Shown here in pieces: positions 8,975 to 16,842 of a stretch of DNA of 64,000 nt. The first letter of the stretch is position 1. Every line of letters begins with the position of its first letter. Below the pieces are notes generated by a model that searched no databases, had not been told where the DNA came from, and saw only the letters and a list, made by a program, of their open reading frames with translations. Made by a program: the position numbers and the translations under genes. Origin of the DNA: Cupriavidus sp. (lineage in GTDB: Bacteria; Pseudomonadota; Gammaproteobacteria; Burkholderiales; Burkholderiaceae); assembly GCA_031181345.1 (NCBI GenBank), contig JAPSLC010000001.1, positions 1-64,000 on the forward strand. Direction: 5' to 3'.

Positions 8975-9856
8975 ATGGACGCCACCCGTTCCACCGCCGC
9001 TTCCGCAACTTCCGCCCCTGCTGCGCCCGAAGCCGCGCGCGCCGACGCCGCCCCGCTGCGTCCGGCCCCGGCGCGTCCCGACCAGCTGGACCAGTACGCG
9101 GGCGATCCCAATTTCATGCTGTCGCTGGCCCGCGGCCTGCACGTGCTCGAAGCGTTCTCCGAGCGCAAGCGGCCGCTGACGATTTCACAGATCGCGCAGC
9201 GCACGCAGCTGTCGCGCGCCTCGGTGCGGCGCTGCCTCTATACCTTGCAGCGGCTGGGCTATGTCAGCCAGGAAGACGGCCGCTTCGCGCTGCGCCCGCG
9301 CGTGCTGCATCTCGGCCACGCCTACTTCTCTTCGACCGCCCTGGTCGCGCAGGCACAGCCGATCCTGGACCGGCTCAGCGCGGCGGTCGGCGAGACCTCG
9401 GCGCTGGCGATCCTGGAAGACACCGACATCCTGTATCTGGCCCGCTGCGAGGTGCGCCGCATGCTGTCGCACGCGCTCGGCATGGGCAGCCGGCTGCCGG
9501 CCTTCTGCACATCGATCGGCCGCATGCTGCTGGCCCATCTGGACGAGCCGGCGCGCGATGCGTACTTCGAGCGCGCCGAGTTGCGGCCGCGCACGCTGCA
9601 GACCAAGGTATCGCGCACCGAGCTGGAAGCCTGCTTCGAGCAGGCCCGCACGCACGGCTATGTGATCGTCGACGAAGAGCTGGAGCTCGATCTGCGCGCG
9701 CTCGCGGTGCCGGTGCATGCGGAATCGGGCGAGGTCGTGGCGGGCATCAGCGTCAGCGTGCGGCCCACGCAAGTCGGCGAAGCGGAGATGCTTGCCCGCA
9801 TGCTGCCCCGCATGCGCGAGGCGGCCATGGAAATGAGCAGGCTGATTGCGGCGTGA
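8975..9856 (+). CDS. IclR-family transcriptional regulator (PcaR/PobR-like)
   Basis: After an Ala/Pro-rich N-terminal tail of about 45 residues comes an IclR winged helix: LSLARGLHVLEAFSERKRPLTISQIAQRTQLSRASVRRCLYTLQRLGYV. The effector domain follows with LGHAYFSSTAL, SIGRMLLAHL and DEELELDLRALAVPV. This last block and the long tail are characteristic of the beta-ketoadipate regulators PcaR/PobR/PcaU. No aromatic-degradation genes are adjacent, so the target is unknown. The start is uncertain: ATG 8975 gives 293 residues, while an in-frame ATG at 8921 would add 18; neither has a convincing ribosome site. Confidence 0.88.
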   Translation: MDATRSTAASATSAPAAPEAARADAAPLRPAPARPDQLDQYAGDPNFMLSLARGLHVLEAFSERKRPLTISQIAQRTQLSRASVRRCLYTLQRLGYVSQEDGRFALRPRVLHLGHAYFSSTALVAQAQPILDRLSAAVGETSALAILEDTDILYLARCEVRRMLSHALGMGSRLPAFCTSIGRMLLAHLDEPARDAYFERAELRPRTLQTKVSRTELEACFEQARTHGYVIVDEELELDLRALAVPVHAESGEVVAGISVSVRPTQVGEAEMLARMLPRMREAAMEMSRLIAA

Positions 9857-10173
9857 TGGCCAGGCGTCGATCGAACGCGGCGTCGATTGAACGCGGCGTC
9901 AATCAAGCCGCGTGCCGCTGTCGCCTCGCCACAACGACAAGCGACATGCAGCGGCAATATCGGGCCGCTTGTTTGAAGCGAATCATGTCGCAATGCTCAC
10001 AATCGTGACGCTTTAAAGCGCGATGCGCGTCGCCGCCATCACTCCTCGGAATTGGACGGAAAAAAGTCGCGGAATTCAATGCATCGCGTTGCGATATACA
10101 TTGCTAAAATCACCGTCCAACAAGTCCGAACCCGAAAGACTCTTGCCAAAAAAGAGACTACCGCAACACCAAT
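9857..10173. other. Intergenic stretch with a 16-bp tandem repeat and an AT-rich segment
   Basis: No gene was seen here. Three 16-bp units (9865-9880, 9881-9896, 9897-9912; consensus CGTCGATYGAACGCGG, third copy degenerate) lie just after the IclR gene. A 12-bp palindrome CGCTTTAAAGCG is at 10009-10020. From about 9990 to 10170 the sequence is clearly poorer in GC than its surroundings and probably contains the promoter of the following small gene, but no well-spaced -35/-10 pair could be fixed. Confidence 0.5.
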
Positions 10174-10407
10174 ATGACTTTCGATGACATCTCGCTTGGC
10201 GCAATCGTGGCGGATATGCGCATGGCAGAGAGACCCCTGATGCCCGCCGAACAGGCCTATCTCGCCGAACTGCGTCAGCGGATTGCAGCCGGCTCCGAGA
10301 ATTTGTGGGCGATCCTGGAAGACGCCGGCATGCCATCGAACGGTGGCCGCCTGTCCGGCGATGTGATGCTCGCACTCACGATGGTGGCGCAAAGCAAGCC
10401 GCAATAA
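10174..10407 (+). CDS. Small hypothetical protein
   Basis: The 77-residue product (starts MTFDDISLGAIVADMRM, ends VAQSKPQ) is not recognised. It looks like a short helical, soluble protein with a central EQAYLAELRQRIAAG segment. Coding is supported by a clean ATG and normal residue composition. It also sits behind an AT-rich promoter-like region and before a REP-like repeat that could terminate it. No signal peptide or membrane segment is visible. No function is proposed. Confidence 0.55.
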   Translation: MTFDDISLGAIVADMRMAERPLMPAEQAYLAELRQRIAAGSENLWAILEDAGMPSNGGRLSGDVMLALTMVAQSKPQ

Positions 10408-10436
10408 AGACAAGGCGCGACGTTGCCGCCGCGCCT

Positions 10437-10505
10437 GTCATCCCCGCGAATGCGGGGACCCAGTGGCTTCTAAAGACGCTGGATTCCCGCTTTCGCGGGA
10501 ACGAC
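10437..10505. repeat. REP-like dispersed repeat, copy 1 (69 bp, two hairpins)
   Basis: Two hairpins (TCCCCGC/GCGGGGA and TTCCCGC/GCGGGAA) flank a conserved spacer beginning CCCAGTGGCTT. A near-identical 69-bp copy lies at 33888-33956. It sits between two convergent genes (10174 gene and the YcgR-type gene), where it could act as a bidirectional terminator or mRNA stabiliser. Confidence 0.85.
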
Positions 10506-10563
10506 ACGAAAATCCGCAATACGTTTGCGCGGATTCGAGGCGGGCTCGGCCGGCGCCTTTTCT

Positions 10564-11343
10564 TCAGCCGCGATGGGCCAATTCCAGCGCGAATACCAGC
10601 CGCTGCAGCGTATTTTCCAGCCGCCCATCCGGATTGACGAAGGCACAGCCGAAATGATGAATCGCGCTGTCGTCGCGGCCCACCAGCCAATGTCCCACCA
10701 CCTGCAGATCCAGATCGAGCTTGCCGAGTTCGCGGAAATCGAGCCGGGCGCGCGCCAGGCGCGTACCGACCGGCAGCTGCGCATCGCCGACCGTGCGCGA
10801 GCGCAGGCCCACTCCCGATAGCGACAGATCCGAGATATCGAGCTTGACCACGGTACCGTCGTCGAGCCGCCCCTCGCAGCCATAGCCGCGCGTCACCAGC
10901 GTGCGCGCGCGGAAATGCCGGCGGCGCTGGAAGTGATAGAGCTTGTCCGGGAACGGGGCCTTGAACGCCGGGCCGCCCTGATATTGCACTGGCTCCGGCT
11001 GGCCGATGGTGAAGTTGACCGGCACGCCGCGCAGCGAAGCCGAGATCGCGTTTTCCTCGGCCTCCAGCACCGCGCGCGCTTCCTCTTCGGTCCGGCACCA
11101 ATCGAAGATGAAGGTCCGGCTGCCCGGATCGACGTGCAGCACCGAGGAAACCGTCTCGCGGCCGCGGCCGGAACGCACGTTCAGCGTGCATTTCTGCCAG
11201 GCCAGATCGCGCAGCACCGTGCCGATCTGCGAGGCATGGGTCAGGCGGTACTGTTCGTCGGATGCGGCGTCCGATGGGGCGTCCGTTGGGGCGTCGGACG
11301 CGACGGCGGCCTCGGGCTGGTCGATGGACTCGTGGGGACTCAT
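10564..11343 (-). CDS. ycgR: YcgR-type flagellar brake protein (PilZ domain, c-di-GMP responsive)
   Basis: The 259-residue protein combines an N-terminal YcgR domain (TLNVRSGRGRETVSSVLHVDPG...FIFDWC) with a C-terminal PilZ domain. The c-di-GMP motifs are visible: RRRHFR (RxxxR, R141 and R145) and DLSLSG (D/NxSxxG, 172-177). Family members bind c-di-GMP and interfere with the flagellar motor. The N-terminus has a short repetitive Asp/Ala/Pro segment (DAPTDAPSDAASD) reflected in a GTCCGATGGGGC-type DNA repeat. ATG 11343 is preferred over an upstream TTG at 11373. No other flagellar genes are in this window. Confidence 0.88.
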   Translation of the reverse strand: MSPHESIDQPEAAVASDAPTDAPSDAASDEQYRLTHASQIGTVLRDLAWQKCTLNVRSGRGRETVSSVLHVDPGSRTFIFDWCRTEEEARAVLEAEENAISASLRGVPVNFTIGQPEPVQYQGGPAFKAPFPDKLYHFQRRRHFRARTLVTRGYGCEGRLDDGTVVKLDISDLSLSGVGLRSRTVGDAQLPVGTRLARARLDFRELGKLDLDLQVVGHWLVGRDDSAIHHFGCAFVNPDGRLENTLQRLVFALELAHRG

Positions 11344-11434
11344 GAAATCACGCGGGCGGGTGCGGGGATCCAAATGCGGGCGAAGGGGACTCTAGTACAG
11401 AATCGGCATCCCCGGCGCAAAACTTGAGCCCGAC

Positions 11435-11992
11435 TTAGGGGGGGTTGTCCCGGTCCGGCTCGCGCAAGGCAAAGGCCCGGCGACAGCGATGTTCGGCGCC
11501 CTGCCGCTGCAGGCGGCTCTCGAACAGCACAAAGCGCCGCGCCGCATAGGGCGGACACGCCAATTCCCGTTGCGCGGCGACCCATTCGCGCAGCAGCGGC
11601 TCCGGCACGTGCGGGGCGCAGCGCGCCAGGGTCAGGTGCGGATGAAAAGGGCGCGTGTCCGGCTCGACGCCGGCATCGCCCAGCGCCAGGTCGATCGCGC
11701 CATGCAGGGCCAGCAGCGGTTCCGAGGGTGCGATGCCCGCCCACAGGATCCCGCCGCGCCGGCCGAAGCGGCCGACCCCGGCGACGCGCACCGGTACTGA
11801 AGCGGAGGCGATCGTGCCCAGCGCCTCCTCGATCGCCGCAGCGCGCTCGTCTTCCACTTCGCCAACGAAGCGCAGCGTCAGATGGACCTGCGCGGCCGGC
11901 GCCGGACGGACGCCGCGCTCGCGCGGCAGCGTCGCCAGCAGCGACGCCGCGAGCGCGGGCGGAGTTTCCAGGGCAACGAACAGCCGCGGCAT
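11435..11992 (-). CDS. thpR: RNA 2',3'-cyclic phosphodiesterase (2'-5' RNA ligase family)
   Basis: The 185-residue protein has the two HxTx catalytic motifs of the 2H phosphoesterase fold: VHLTLRFVGE (His37) and PHLTLARC (His119). It opens with the typical MPRLFVALETP. The family opens 2',3'-cyclic phosphates on RNA ends and can join tRNA halves in vitro. Length and motif spacing are normal. It is encoded 26 bases beyond the Ogt gene on the same strand and could be transcribed with the DNA-repair pair, though no function links them. Confidence 0.9.
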   Translation of the reverse strand: MPRLFVALETPPALAASLLATLPRERGVRPAPAAQVHLTLRFVGEVEDERAAAIEEALGTIASASVPVRVAGVGRFGRRGGILWAGIAPSEPLLALHGAIDLALGDAGVEPDTRPFHPHLTLARCAPHVPEPLLREWVAAQRELACPPYAARRFVLFESRLQRQGAEHRCRRAFALREPDRDNPP

Positions 11993-12018
11993 AACGGGGC
12001 GAAGCGTTATGGGTGGTG

Positions 12019-12555
12019 TTACGCCGCCACCGCCAGCGCGTCGCGCAACAGCGGCAGATGCGGCGCCGCGGCCGTGCCTTCCAGCCGCAGCAGAGCCTGC
12101 TTGCGATTGGTACCGCCGGCATAGCCGGTCAATGCGCCCCTGGCGCCGAGCACGCGATGGCAGGGCACGATCACCGAGATCGGGTTGCGGCCCACCGCAC
12201 TGCCGACGGCGCGCGCATGGCCGGGCGGCAGGCCCAGTCCCAGCGCCAGCTGGCCATAGCTGATGGTCTGGCCGTAGGGGATCTCGCCCAGCGCCTGCCA
12301 GACCTGCTGCTGGAAGGCGCTGCCGGCCAGGCGCAGCGGCACGGTGAAACGCTGGCGCGCGCCGTCGAAGTATTCGGCCAGCTCTTGCGCCGCCTGTTCC
12401 AGCAGCCGCGCATGGCGCGCATCGCCGGCGCCGCCGTCGAACGGTCCGGGGGGATGGTATTTCTGGCCCGAAAAGAACACGCCGGTCAGATGGCCGTCTT
12501 CGGCGCGCAACAGCACGTCGCCGAGCGGGCCCGACATCGAACGATAGTGAATCAT
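12019..12555 (-). CDS. ogt: Methylated-DNA--protein-cysteine methyltransferase
   Basis: The 178-residue protein has the acceptor motif VIVPCHRVLG (Cys132), the helix-turn-helix FQQQVWQALGEIPYGQTISYGQLA and the C-terminal KQALLRLEG. It removes methyl groups from O6-methylguanine by suicidal transfer to Cys132. Its start overlaps the stop of the Ada/AlkA fusion gene by four bases, so both are coexpressed: base excision of alkyl-adenines plus direct reversal. The bordering YYGRSMSGPLG-type N-terminus is standard for Ogt. Confidence 0.93.
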   Translation of the reverse strand: MIHYRSMSGPLGDVLLRAEDGHLTGVFFSGQKYHPPGPFDGGAGDARHARLLEQAAQELAEYFDGARQRFTVPLRLAGSAFQQQVWQALGEIPYGQTISYGQLALGLGLPPGHARAVGSAVGRNPISVIVPCHRVLGARGALTGYAGGTNRKQALLRLEGTAAAPHLPLLRDALAVAA

Positions 12556-14123
12556 GTTGGCTGCTCCTGTAGTTGAGGGCGGCGCGCTCGGCGTGGTTCG
12601 GCCTGCTTGCCGGCGGCTTCGCTCACGGCTGCGGCGGCGGCACGCTGCGTCGCGCGCTCGCGCTCGCGGCGGTCCTGCATGTCCTGGTACTCGCGCCACA
12701 GATGCATGGCCGCGTAGGCGCGCCACGGCGCCCATTGCGCGGCGTGCCGCAGCATCTCGCCGTTGCGCTCGATGCCCAGCACCTTGCGCAGCGCATAGTC
12801 GGTGGCCGGGAACGCATCCGGCCAGCCCAGCGCGCGCATCGCAATGTATTGCGCGGTCCAGTCGCCCACGCCGTCGATGGCGCACAGGGCCGCCACAGTG
12901 TGGGCGGGCTCCACGCCCGGCTCCAGCGACAACCTGCCTTCGACCACGGCGGTGGCGATCGCATGGATGGCACGGGCCTTGGCCAGCGGCACGCCCAGCG
13001 CATTGAGTTCGGCCGCTGGCACTGCGGCCAGCGTGGCCGCGCCCGGAAAACAGGCGCGCAATCCGTCCATCGGCACGGCCAGCGGCACGCCATGGGCCTG
13101 GACCAGCCGATGCAGCATGGCGCGGGCCTGGGCCAGCGAGACGACCTGGCCGAGCACGGCGCGCACCGCAATCTCGAAGCCGTCGACCGTGCCCGGCAGG
13201 CGCATGCCCGGCATGTCCGCGGCCAATGTGCCCAGATGGCGGTCGACCACATCGGGCCGGCAGCCCAGGTCGCACAGGCGCCGGACCTTGCCCAGCACTT
13301 GCGGAATGACATGCGCCAGCGAACCGGACAGCGTCACGCGCAGCACGTGGCGCTGCGGGGCCAGCGCGAGACGTATCCAGCCGCTGTGCAGGCGTCCGCC
13401 GACTTCGATGGCGACGGTGCGTCCGTATTCGCCGCCATGGGCATCGGGCCAGATCTGCTCGACGCCCTGCACCGCGCGGGCGCCGAGAAACTGCATCAGC
13501 GCAGCCCACGCCAGCGGCGGACGGTAGCCGAGCTCGAACACCAGGCGGTCGGCCGGCATGCCCGCGGCGCGCTTGCGCATCGCGGTGGGTGCCAGCCCGT
13601 AGCGGGTCTTGAGCACGTCGTTGAAACGGCGTACGCTGCCGAAGCCGGCCGCCAGCGCCACTTCGGTGACGGGCAGCGCGGTATCGGTCAGCAGCCGCTT
13701 GGCCAGCAGCAGGCGCTGCGTCTGCGCGTAGTCGACCAGCGAGACGCCGAACTGCGCGGTAAACAGCCGCCGCAGATGCCGCTCGGTGACGCCGATGCGC
13801 GCGGCCAGTTCGGGCACGCCGGCATCGGCCAGAAAGCCCTCGTCGATCAGCGTCGCCGCTGCCTGCGCCAGCCGGCCGGACAGCTCCGCGATCCCATGGC
13901 CCGGCGCGAGCTCGGGCCGGCAGCGCAGGCAGGGGCGATAGCCATGCTTCTCGGCCGCGGCCGCGGTGGCGAAGAAACTGCAGTTCTCGCGCTTGGGCGT
14001 GCGCACCGCGCAGACCGGCCGGCAGTAGATGCCGGTCGACGACACGGCGACGAAAAAGCGCCCGTCGAAGCGGCGGTCGTGCGAGACCACGGCGCGGTAG
14101 CAGGTGTCGGGATCGAGTTCCAT
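12552..14123 (-). CDS. alkA: Ada-type activator fused to DNA-3-methyladenine glycosylase II (AdaA-AlkA fusion)
   Basis: The 523-residue protein has three parts. Residues 1-75 are an Ada metal-binding domain with cysteines C34, C38, C65 and C68 (GIYCRPVC, RPCLRC), where C34 is the likely methylphosphotriester acceptor. Residues ~80-190 are an AraC-type DNA-binding unit (ERHLRRLFTAQFG). Residues ~200-480 are an AlkA glycosylase with the HhH-GPD motif (IDGVGDWTAQYIAMRALG) and catalytic Asp442 in FPATDYAL. A low-complexity Arg/Ala tail ends it. Such proteins sense alkylation, activate their own operon and excise 3-methyladenine. The O6-methylguanine transferase domain of classical Ada is supplied separately by the overlapping ogt gene. 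Confidence 0.92.
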   Translation of the reverse strand: MELDPDTCYRAVVSHDRRFDGRFFVAVSSTGIYCRPVCAVRTPKRENCSFFATAAAAEKHGYRPCLRCRPELAPGHGIAELSGRLAQAAATLIDEGFLADAGVPELAARIGVTERHLRRLFTAQFGVSLVDYAQTQRLLLAKRLLTDTALPVTEVALAAGFGSVRRFNDVLKTRYGLAPTAMRKRAAGMPADRLVFELGYRPPLAWAALMQFLGARAVQGVEQIWPDAHGGEYGRTVAIEVGGRLHSGWIRLALAPQRHVLRVTLSGSLAHVIPQVLGKVRRLCDLGCRPDVVDRHLGTLAADMPGMRLPGTVDGFEIAVRAVLGQVVSLAQARAMLHRLVQAHGVPLAVPMDGLRACFPGAATLAAVPAAELNALGVPLAKARAIHAIATAVVEGRLSLEPGVEPAHTVAALCAIDGVGDWTAQYIAMRALGWPDAFPATDYALRKVLGIERNGEMLRHAAQWAPWRAYAAMHLWREYQDMQDRRERERATQRAAAAAVSEAAGKQAEPRRARRPQLQEQPT

Positions 14124-14184
14124 GGCTGCATGCTACCGCTTTCCGGTCGAGCGACCAGCCGGATTCGGACATGCGAGTCCGGCT

Positions 14185-14243
14185 GCGTACGGCCTGGCGT
14201 ACGGCCGGGGGTACGGCCGGGGGTACGGCCGGCGTACGGCCTG
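14185..14243. repeat. Tandem repeat, five ~12-bp units
   Basis: Units of about 12 bp with core GTACGGCC run from 14185 to 14243 (copies at 14185, 14197, 14209, 14221 and a one-base-shorter last copy). They lie between the end of the LysR gene and the start of the AdaA-AlkA gene. The repeat is non-coding and could be a slipped-strand product or affect the repair operon promoter. Confidence 0.75.
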
Positions 14244-14253
14244 CGCGGCCGGC

Positions 14254-15147
14254 TCAGCGGGCCTTGGTCCGCCGCCCCCGCCACTGGCGCGCCGCGATGA
14301 CGAAGGCCTCGATCAGCGCGGCGGTCGGCGCGCGCGACAGCGCCGAGGGCCGCGCCAGCACGCCGACCTCGCGATGGATGGGCCGGCCCGGCAACGGCTC
14401 GGCTTGCACGTTCGGGCATTGCGCCAGCGGCAGCAGGTCGGCCGGTACGATCGCGCAGCCCAGCCCCTGGTCGACCATCTGCAGGATCACCGCCGGCTCG
14501 TCGAGCTCCATGCCTTCGTCGACGCGCAGCCGATGGCGCTTCAGATAGCGGTCGACCAGATGCCCGCCGGCCGAGTGCCGGTTGTAGCGGATAAAGGGCA
14601 GCGCGGCCAGCATCGCCTTCAGCTCGCGCGGCGCGCCGCGCGGCGCGATGGCGACGAAGGGCTCGCTCAGCAAGGGCAGCCATTTGAGCTCGGCCGGGAT
14701 GCCGAGCCGGGGCTTGATCATCACCGCGATCTCGAGCTCGCGCGCGTCGACCTGCGTCAGCAATTGCGTCGACATGCCGGGCACGATGTTGACGTGGGTC
14801 TTCGGATAATCGGCGCGAAAGCGCTGCATCGCCTTGGGCAGCAGCGTCGATTGCACCGTCGATACCGCGCCCAGGTCGATCGGCGTCAGCGCGGGGGCGG
14901 CATGCGCCTGCCCCTTCATCGACTCGTAGAGCTCGACGAAGCGGACCGCCTCGGGCAGCAGCTTGCGGCCCTGCTCGCTCAGGGCCACCGATTTGCCGGT
15001 GCGATCGAACAGCGCGCAGCCCAGGTCCTCTTCCAGCCGCCGGATCTGCGTGCTGACCGCCGACTGCGTCAGCGACAGCCGCGCCGCGGCGGCGGAAAAC
15101 GAAGCCGTCTCGGCGGCGACCAGGAAAGTGCGGAAGTAGCGGATCAT
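14254..15147 (-). CDS. LysR-family transcriptional regulator
   Basis: The 297-residue protein has an N-terminal LysR helix-turn-helix (MIRYFRTFLVAAETASFSAAAARLSLTQSAVSTQIRRLEEDLG) and a periplasmic-binding-like effector domain ending RRTKAR. The start at ATG 15147 places the HTH at the usual position; the open frame extends 44 codons further but those codons run through a tandem repeat and are unlikely to be coding. It is divergent from the glyoxalase-fold gene, which is its likely target. The iterated palindromic elements at 15167-15219 lie in the shared promoter. Confidence 0.9.
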   Translation of the reverse strand: MIRYFRTFLVAAETASFSAAAARLSLTQSAVSTQIRRLEEDLGCALFDRTGKSVALSEQGRKLLPEAVRFVELYESMKGQAHAAPALTPIDLGAVSTVQSTLLPKAMQRFRADYPKTHVNIVPGMSTQLLTQVDARELEIAVMIKPRLGIPAELKWLPLLSEPFVAIAPRGAPRELKAMLAALPFIRYNRHSAGGHLVDRYLKRHRLRVDEGMELDEPAVILQMVDQGLGCAIVPADLLPLAQCPNVQAEPLPGRPIHREVGVLARPSALSRAPTAALIEAFVIAARQWRGRRTKAR

Positions 15148-15166
15148 GGCGAAAACATCATCGAAG

Positions 15167-15219
15167 ACTTCGCATCGAAAACTTCGCATCGAAAACTTCG
15201 CATCAAAAACTTCGATACT
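15167..15219. promoter_or_regulatory. Iterated palindromic repeat between divergent LysR and glyoxalase genes
   Basis: Three 14-bp units ACTTCGCATCGAAA (15167-15180, 15181-15194, 15195-15208 with one change) plus a partial fourth are arranged in tandem. Each unit contains the inverted arms TTCG and CGAA around three bases. The position immediately upstream of the LysR start suggests an operator array for that regulator. Confidence 0.55.
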
Positions 15220-15353
15220 CAGCGCCAAAATGATTCGCTTCATATCGCGACTTGTGCTGAGTAGAATTTCCGGGACCATACCACGACAGCGCCACGACAG
15301 CGCCGCGCCGCAGCCCGGCGCTCCCTTTTTCCGGAAAGCAGAAAGGCCCCCAC

Positions 15354-15776
15354 ATGCAAACCATTCCCCTGTTCCACCTGGCGTTTCCCGTGCACGATCT
15401 GGCCGAGGCCCGGCGCTTCTACGGCGAACTGCTCGGCTGCCCCGAGGGCCGCAGCTCCGACAGCTGGGTCGATTTCAATTTCTACGGCCATCAAGTGGTG
15501 GCGCACCTGTCGCCCGAGGAGACCGGGCATCGCTCGACCAGCGCGGTCGATGGCGACGACGTGCCGGTGCGCCATTTCGGCGCGATCCTGTCGATGGAGC
15601 AATGGGAGGCGCTGGCCGACAAGCTGCGCGCGGCCAACGTCAAGTTCGTGATCGAGCCGCATGTGCGGTTCAAGGGCCAGGTCGGCGAACAGGCCACGAT
15701 GTTCTTCCTCGACCCGTCGGGCAATGCGCTTGAATTCAAGGCCTTCGGCGATATCAGCCAGGTGTTCGCCAAGTAG
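15354..15776 (+). CDS. Glyoxalase/dioxygenase (VOC) superfamily protein
   Basis: This 140-residue single VOC module has metal-ligand positions at His8 ([12 protein letters not shown]), the GHQVVAHL segment and the C-terminal Glu in [16 protein letters not shown]. The sequence [15 protein letters not shown] is typical of the family. VOC proteins use a divalent metal for isomerisation, ring cleavage or detoxification, and the exact reaction cannot be inferred. It is divergently transcribed from a LysR gene that probably regulates it. A weak purine-rich site precedes the ATG. Confidence 0.85.
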   Translation: MQTIPLFHLAFPVHDLAEARRFYGELLGCPEGRSSDSWVDFNFYGHQVVAHLSPEETGHRSTSAVDGDDVPVRHFGAILSMEQWEALADKLRAANVKFVIEPHVRFKGQVGEQATMFFLDPSGNALEFKAFGDISQVFAK

Positions 15777-15805
15777 GACTGCCGCCTCGCTGCCGCGCAC
15801 AGGCG

Positions 15806-16699
15806 CTACAACGACAAGCCGCCCAGATGGTCCGCCAGCAGATCGATAAAGGCCCGCGTCTTGGCCGGAATCGCGCGGGCCGCGGGCCATACCGCCTGCA
15901 CCGGGATCGGCGGCGCCTCGAAGGGGTCGAGCACGGTGACCAGGCGCCGCTGGTCGAGCAGAGACCGCACCTGCCATAGCGGGCCGAAGCCGATGCCAAG
16001 GCCCTGCGCCACGGCCTCGTTGACCGCCGCCGTGCTGCCTGCACGGAATCTTCCGCCGACCGGGAAACGGCGCAGCTTGCCATCGACCATGAACGGCCAG
16101 CGTGCGTCATTGCCCTCGCCGCTGCGCACGACGCAGCGATGCGCGGCCAGTTCGCGCGGATGCTGCGGCACGCCGCGCCTTGCCACATAGCTGCGCGAGC
16201 AGAAGGCCACGCGCCGCAGCATCGCCAGCCGGCGCGCCTTCAGGTTGTCGTCCGTCACCTCGCCGATCCGCACCGCAAGGTCCAGCCCTTCGGCGCGCAG
16301 GTCCATGAAGGCGTCGCTGACCGCGAGGTCCACTTCCACCTTCGGATGCCGCGCCATGTAGCGCGCGACCACCGGCACGATATACGCCGGTGCGAACAGG
16401 ACCGGCGCGCTGACCCGCAGGGTCCCGGATACCGACGCGCTCAGGCTCGACGCGGCATCCCACGCCTCGCTCAACTCCGCCATGGCCGGCGCGACGCGAT
16501 GCCGGAACGCCTCGCCGGCCTCGGTCAGCTGGCAGCTGCGGGTGGTTCGCTGCACCAGCTGCACACCCAGGCTGCGCTCGAGCAGCGCCAGCGAACGGCT
16601 GACCGATTGCAGCGAGCGGCCCAGATGCCGGGCGGCCTTGCTCAGGCTGCCCTGCTCGGCAATGGCGAGGAAGGTCAGGATGTCGGATACGCGGTCCAT
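15806..16699 (-). CDS. LysR-family transcriptional regulator
   Basis: The 297-residue protein begins MDRVSDILTFLAIAEQGSLSKAARHLGRSLQSVSRSLALLERSLGVQLV, a standard LysR DNA-binding domain. The effector domain of the CrgA/AaeR-like subgroup follows (SGTLRVSAPVLFAPAYIVPVV, DLRAEGLDLAVRIGEV). ATG 16699 has GTGGAGCGCC upstream; 13 further in-frame codons upstream are less likely. It is divergent from the NmrA-like gene across 143 bases, so it may control that gene. Confidence 0.9.
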   Translation of the reverse strand: MDRVSDILTFLAIAEQGSLSKAARHLGRSLQSVSRSLALLERSLGVQLVQRTTRSCQLTEAGEAFRHRVAPAMAELSEAWDAASSLSASVSGTLRVSAPVLFAPAYIVPVVARYMARHPKVEVDLAVSDAFMDLRAEGLDLAVRIGEVTDDNLKARRLAMLRRVAFCSRSYVARRGVPQHPRELAAHRCVVRSGEGNDARWPFMVDGKLRRFPVGGRFRAGSTAAVNEAVAQGLGIGFGPLWQVRSLLDQRRLVTVLDPFEAPPIPVQAVWPAARAIPAKTRAFIDLLADHLGGLSL

Positions 16700-16842
16700 C
16701 GGCGCTCCACGTTGGGATTCGAAGATCGTTGCCGCCATTCTCTCAGTTTGTGGAAGAGAGCATCATCGGGCGTCCGTATTCTCATCCTTCGCGGGACTCT
16801 CTATCGTGTCCGGGTCATCCACCACGAACGAGGAAACGCACC

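Noticed and set aside
12573..14300. Plus-strand 575-codon frame antisense to the AdaA-AlkA gene
   Set aside because: It is complementary to a protein with conserved cysteines, HhH motif and catalytic Asp, and itself shows no domain.
15161..15219. Short CRISPR-like array
   Set aside because: The 14-bp units are directly abutting with no spacers and no cas genes are present; an operator array or slippage repeat explains it better.
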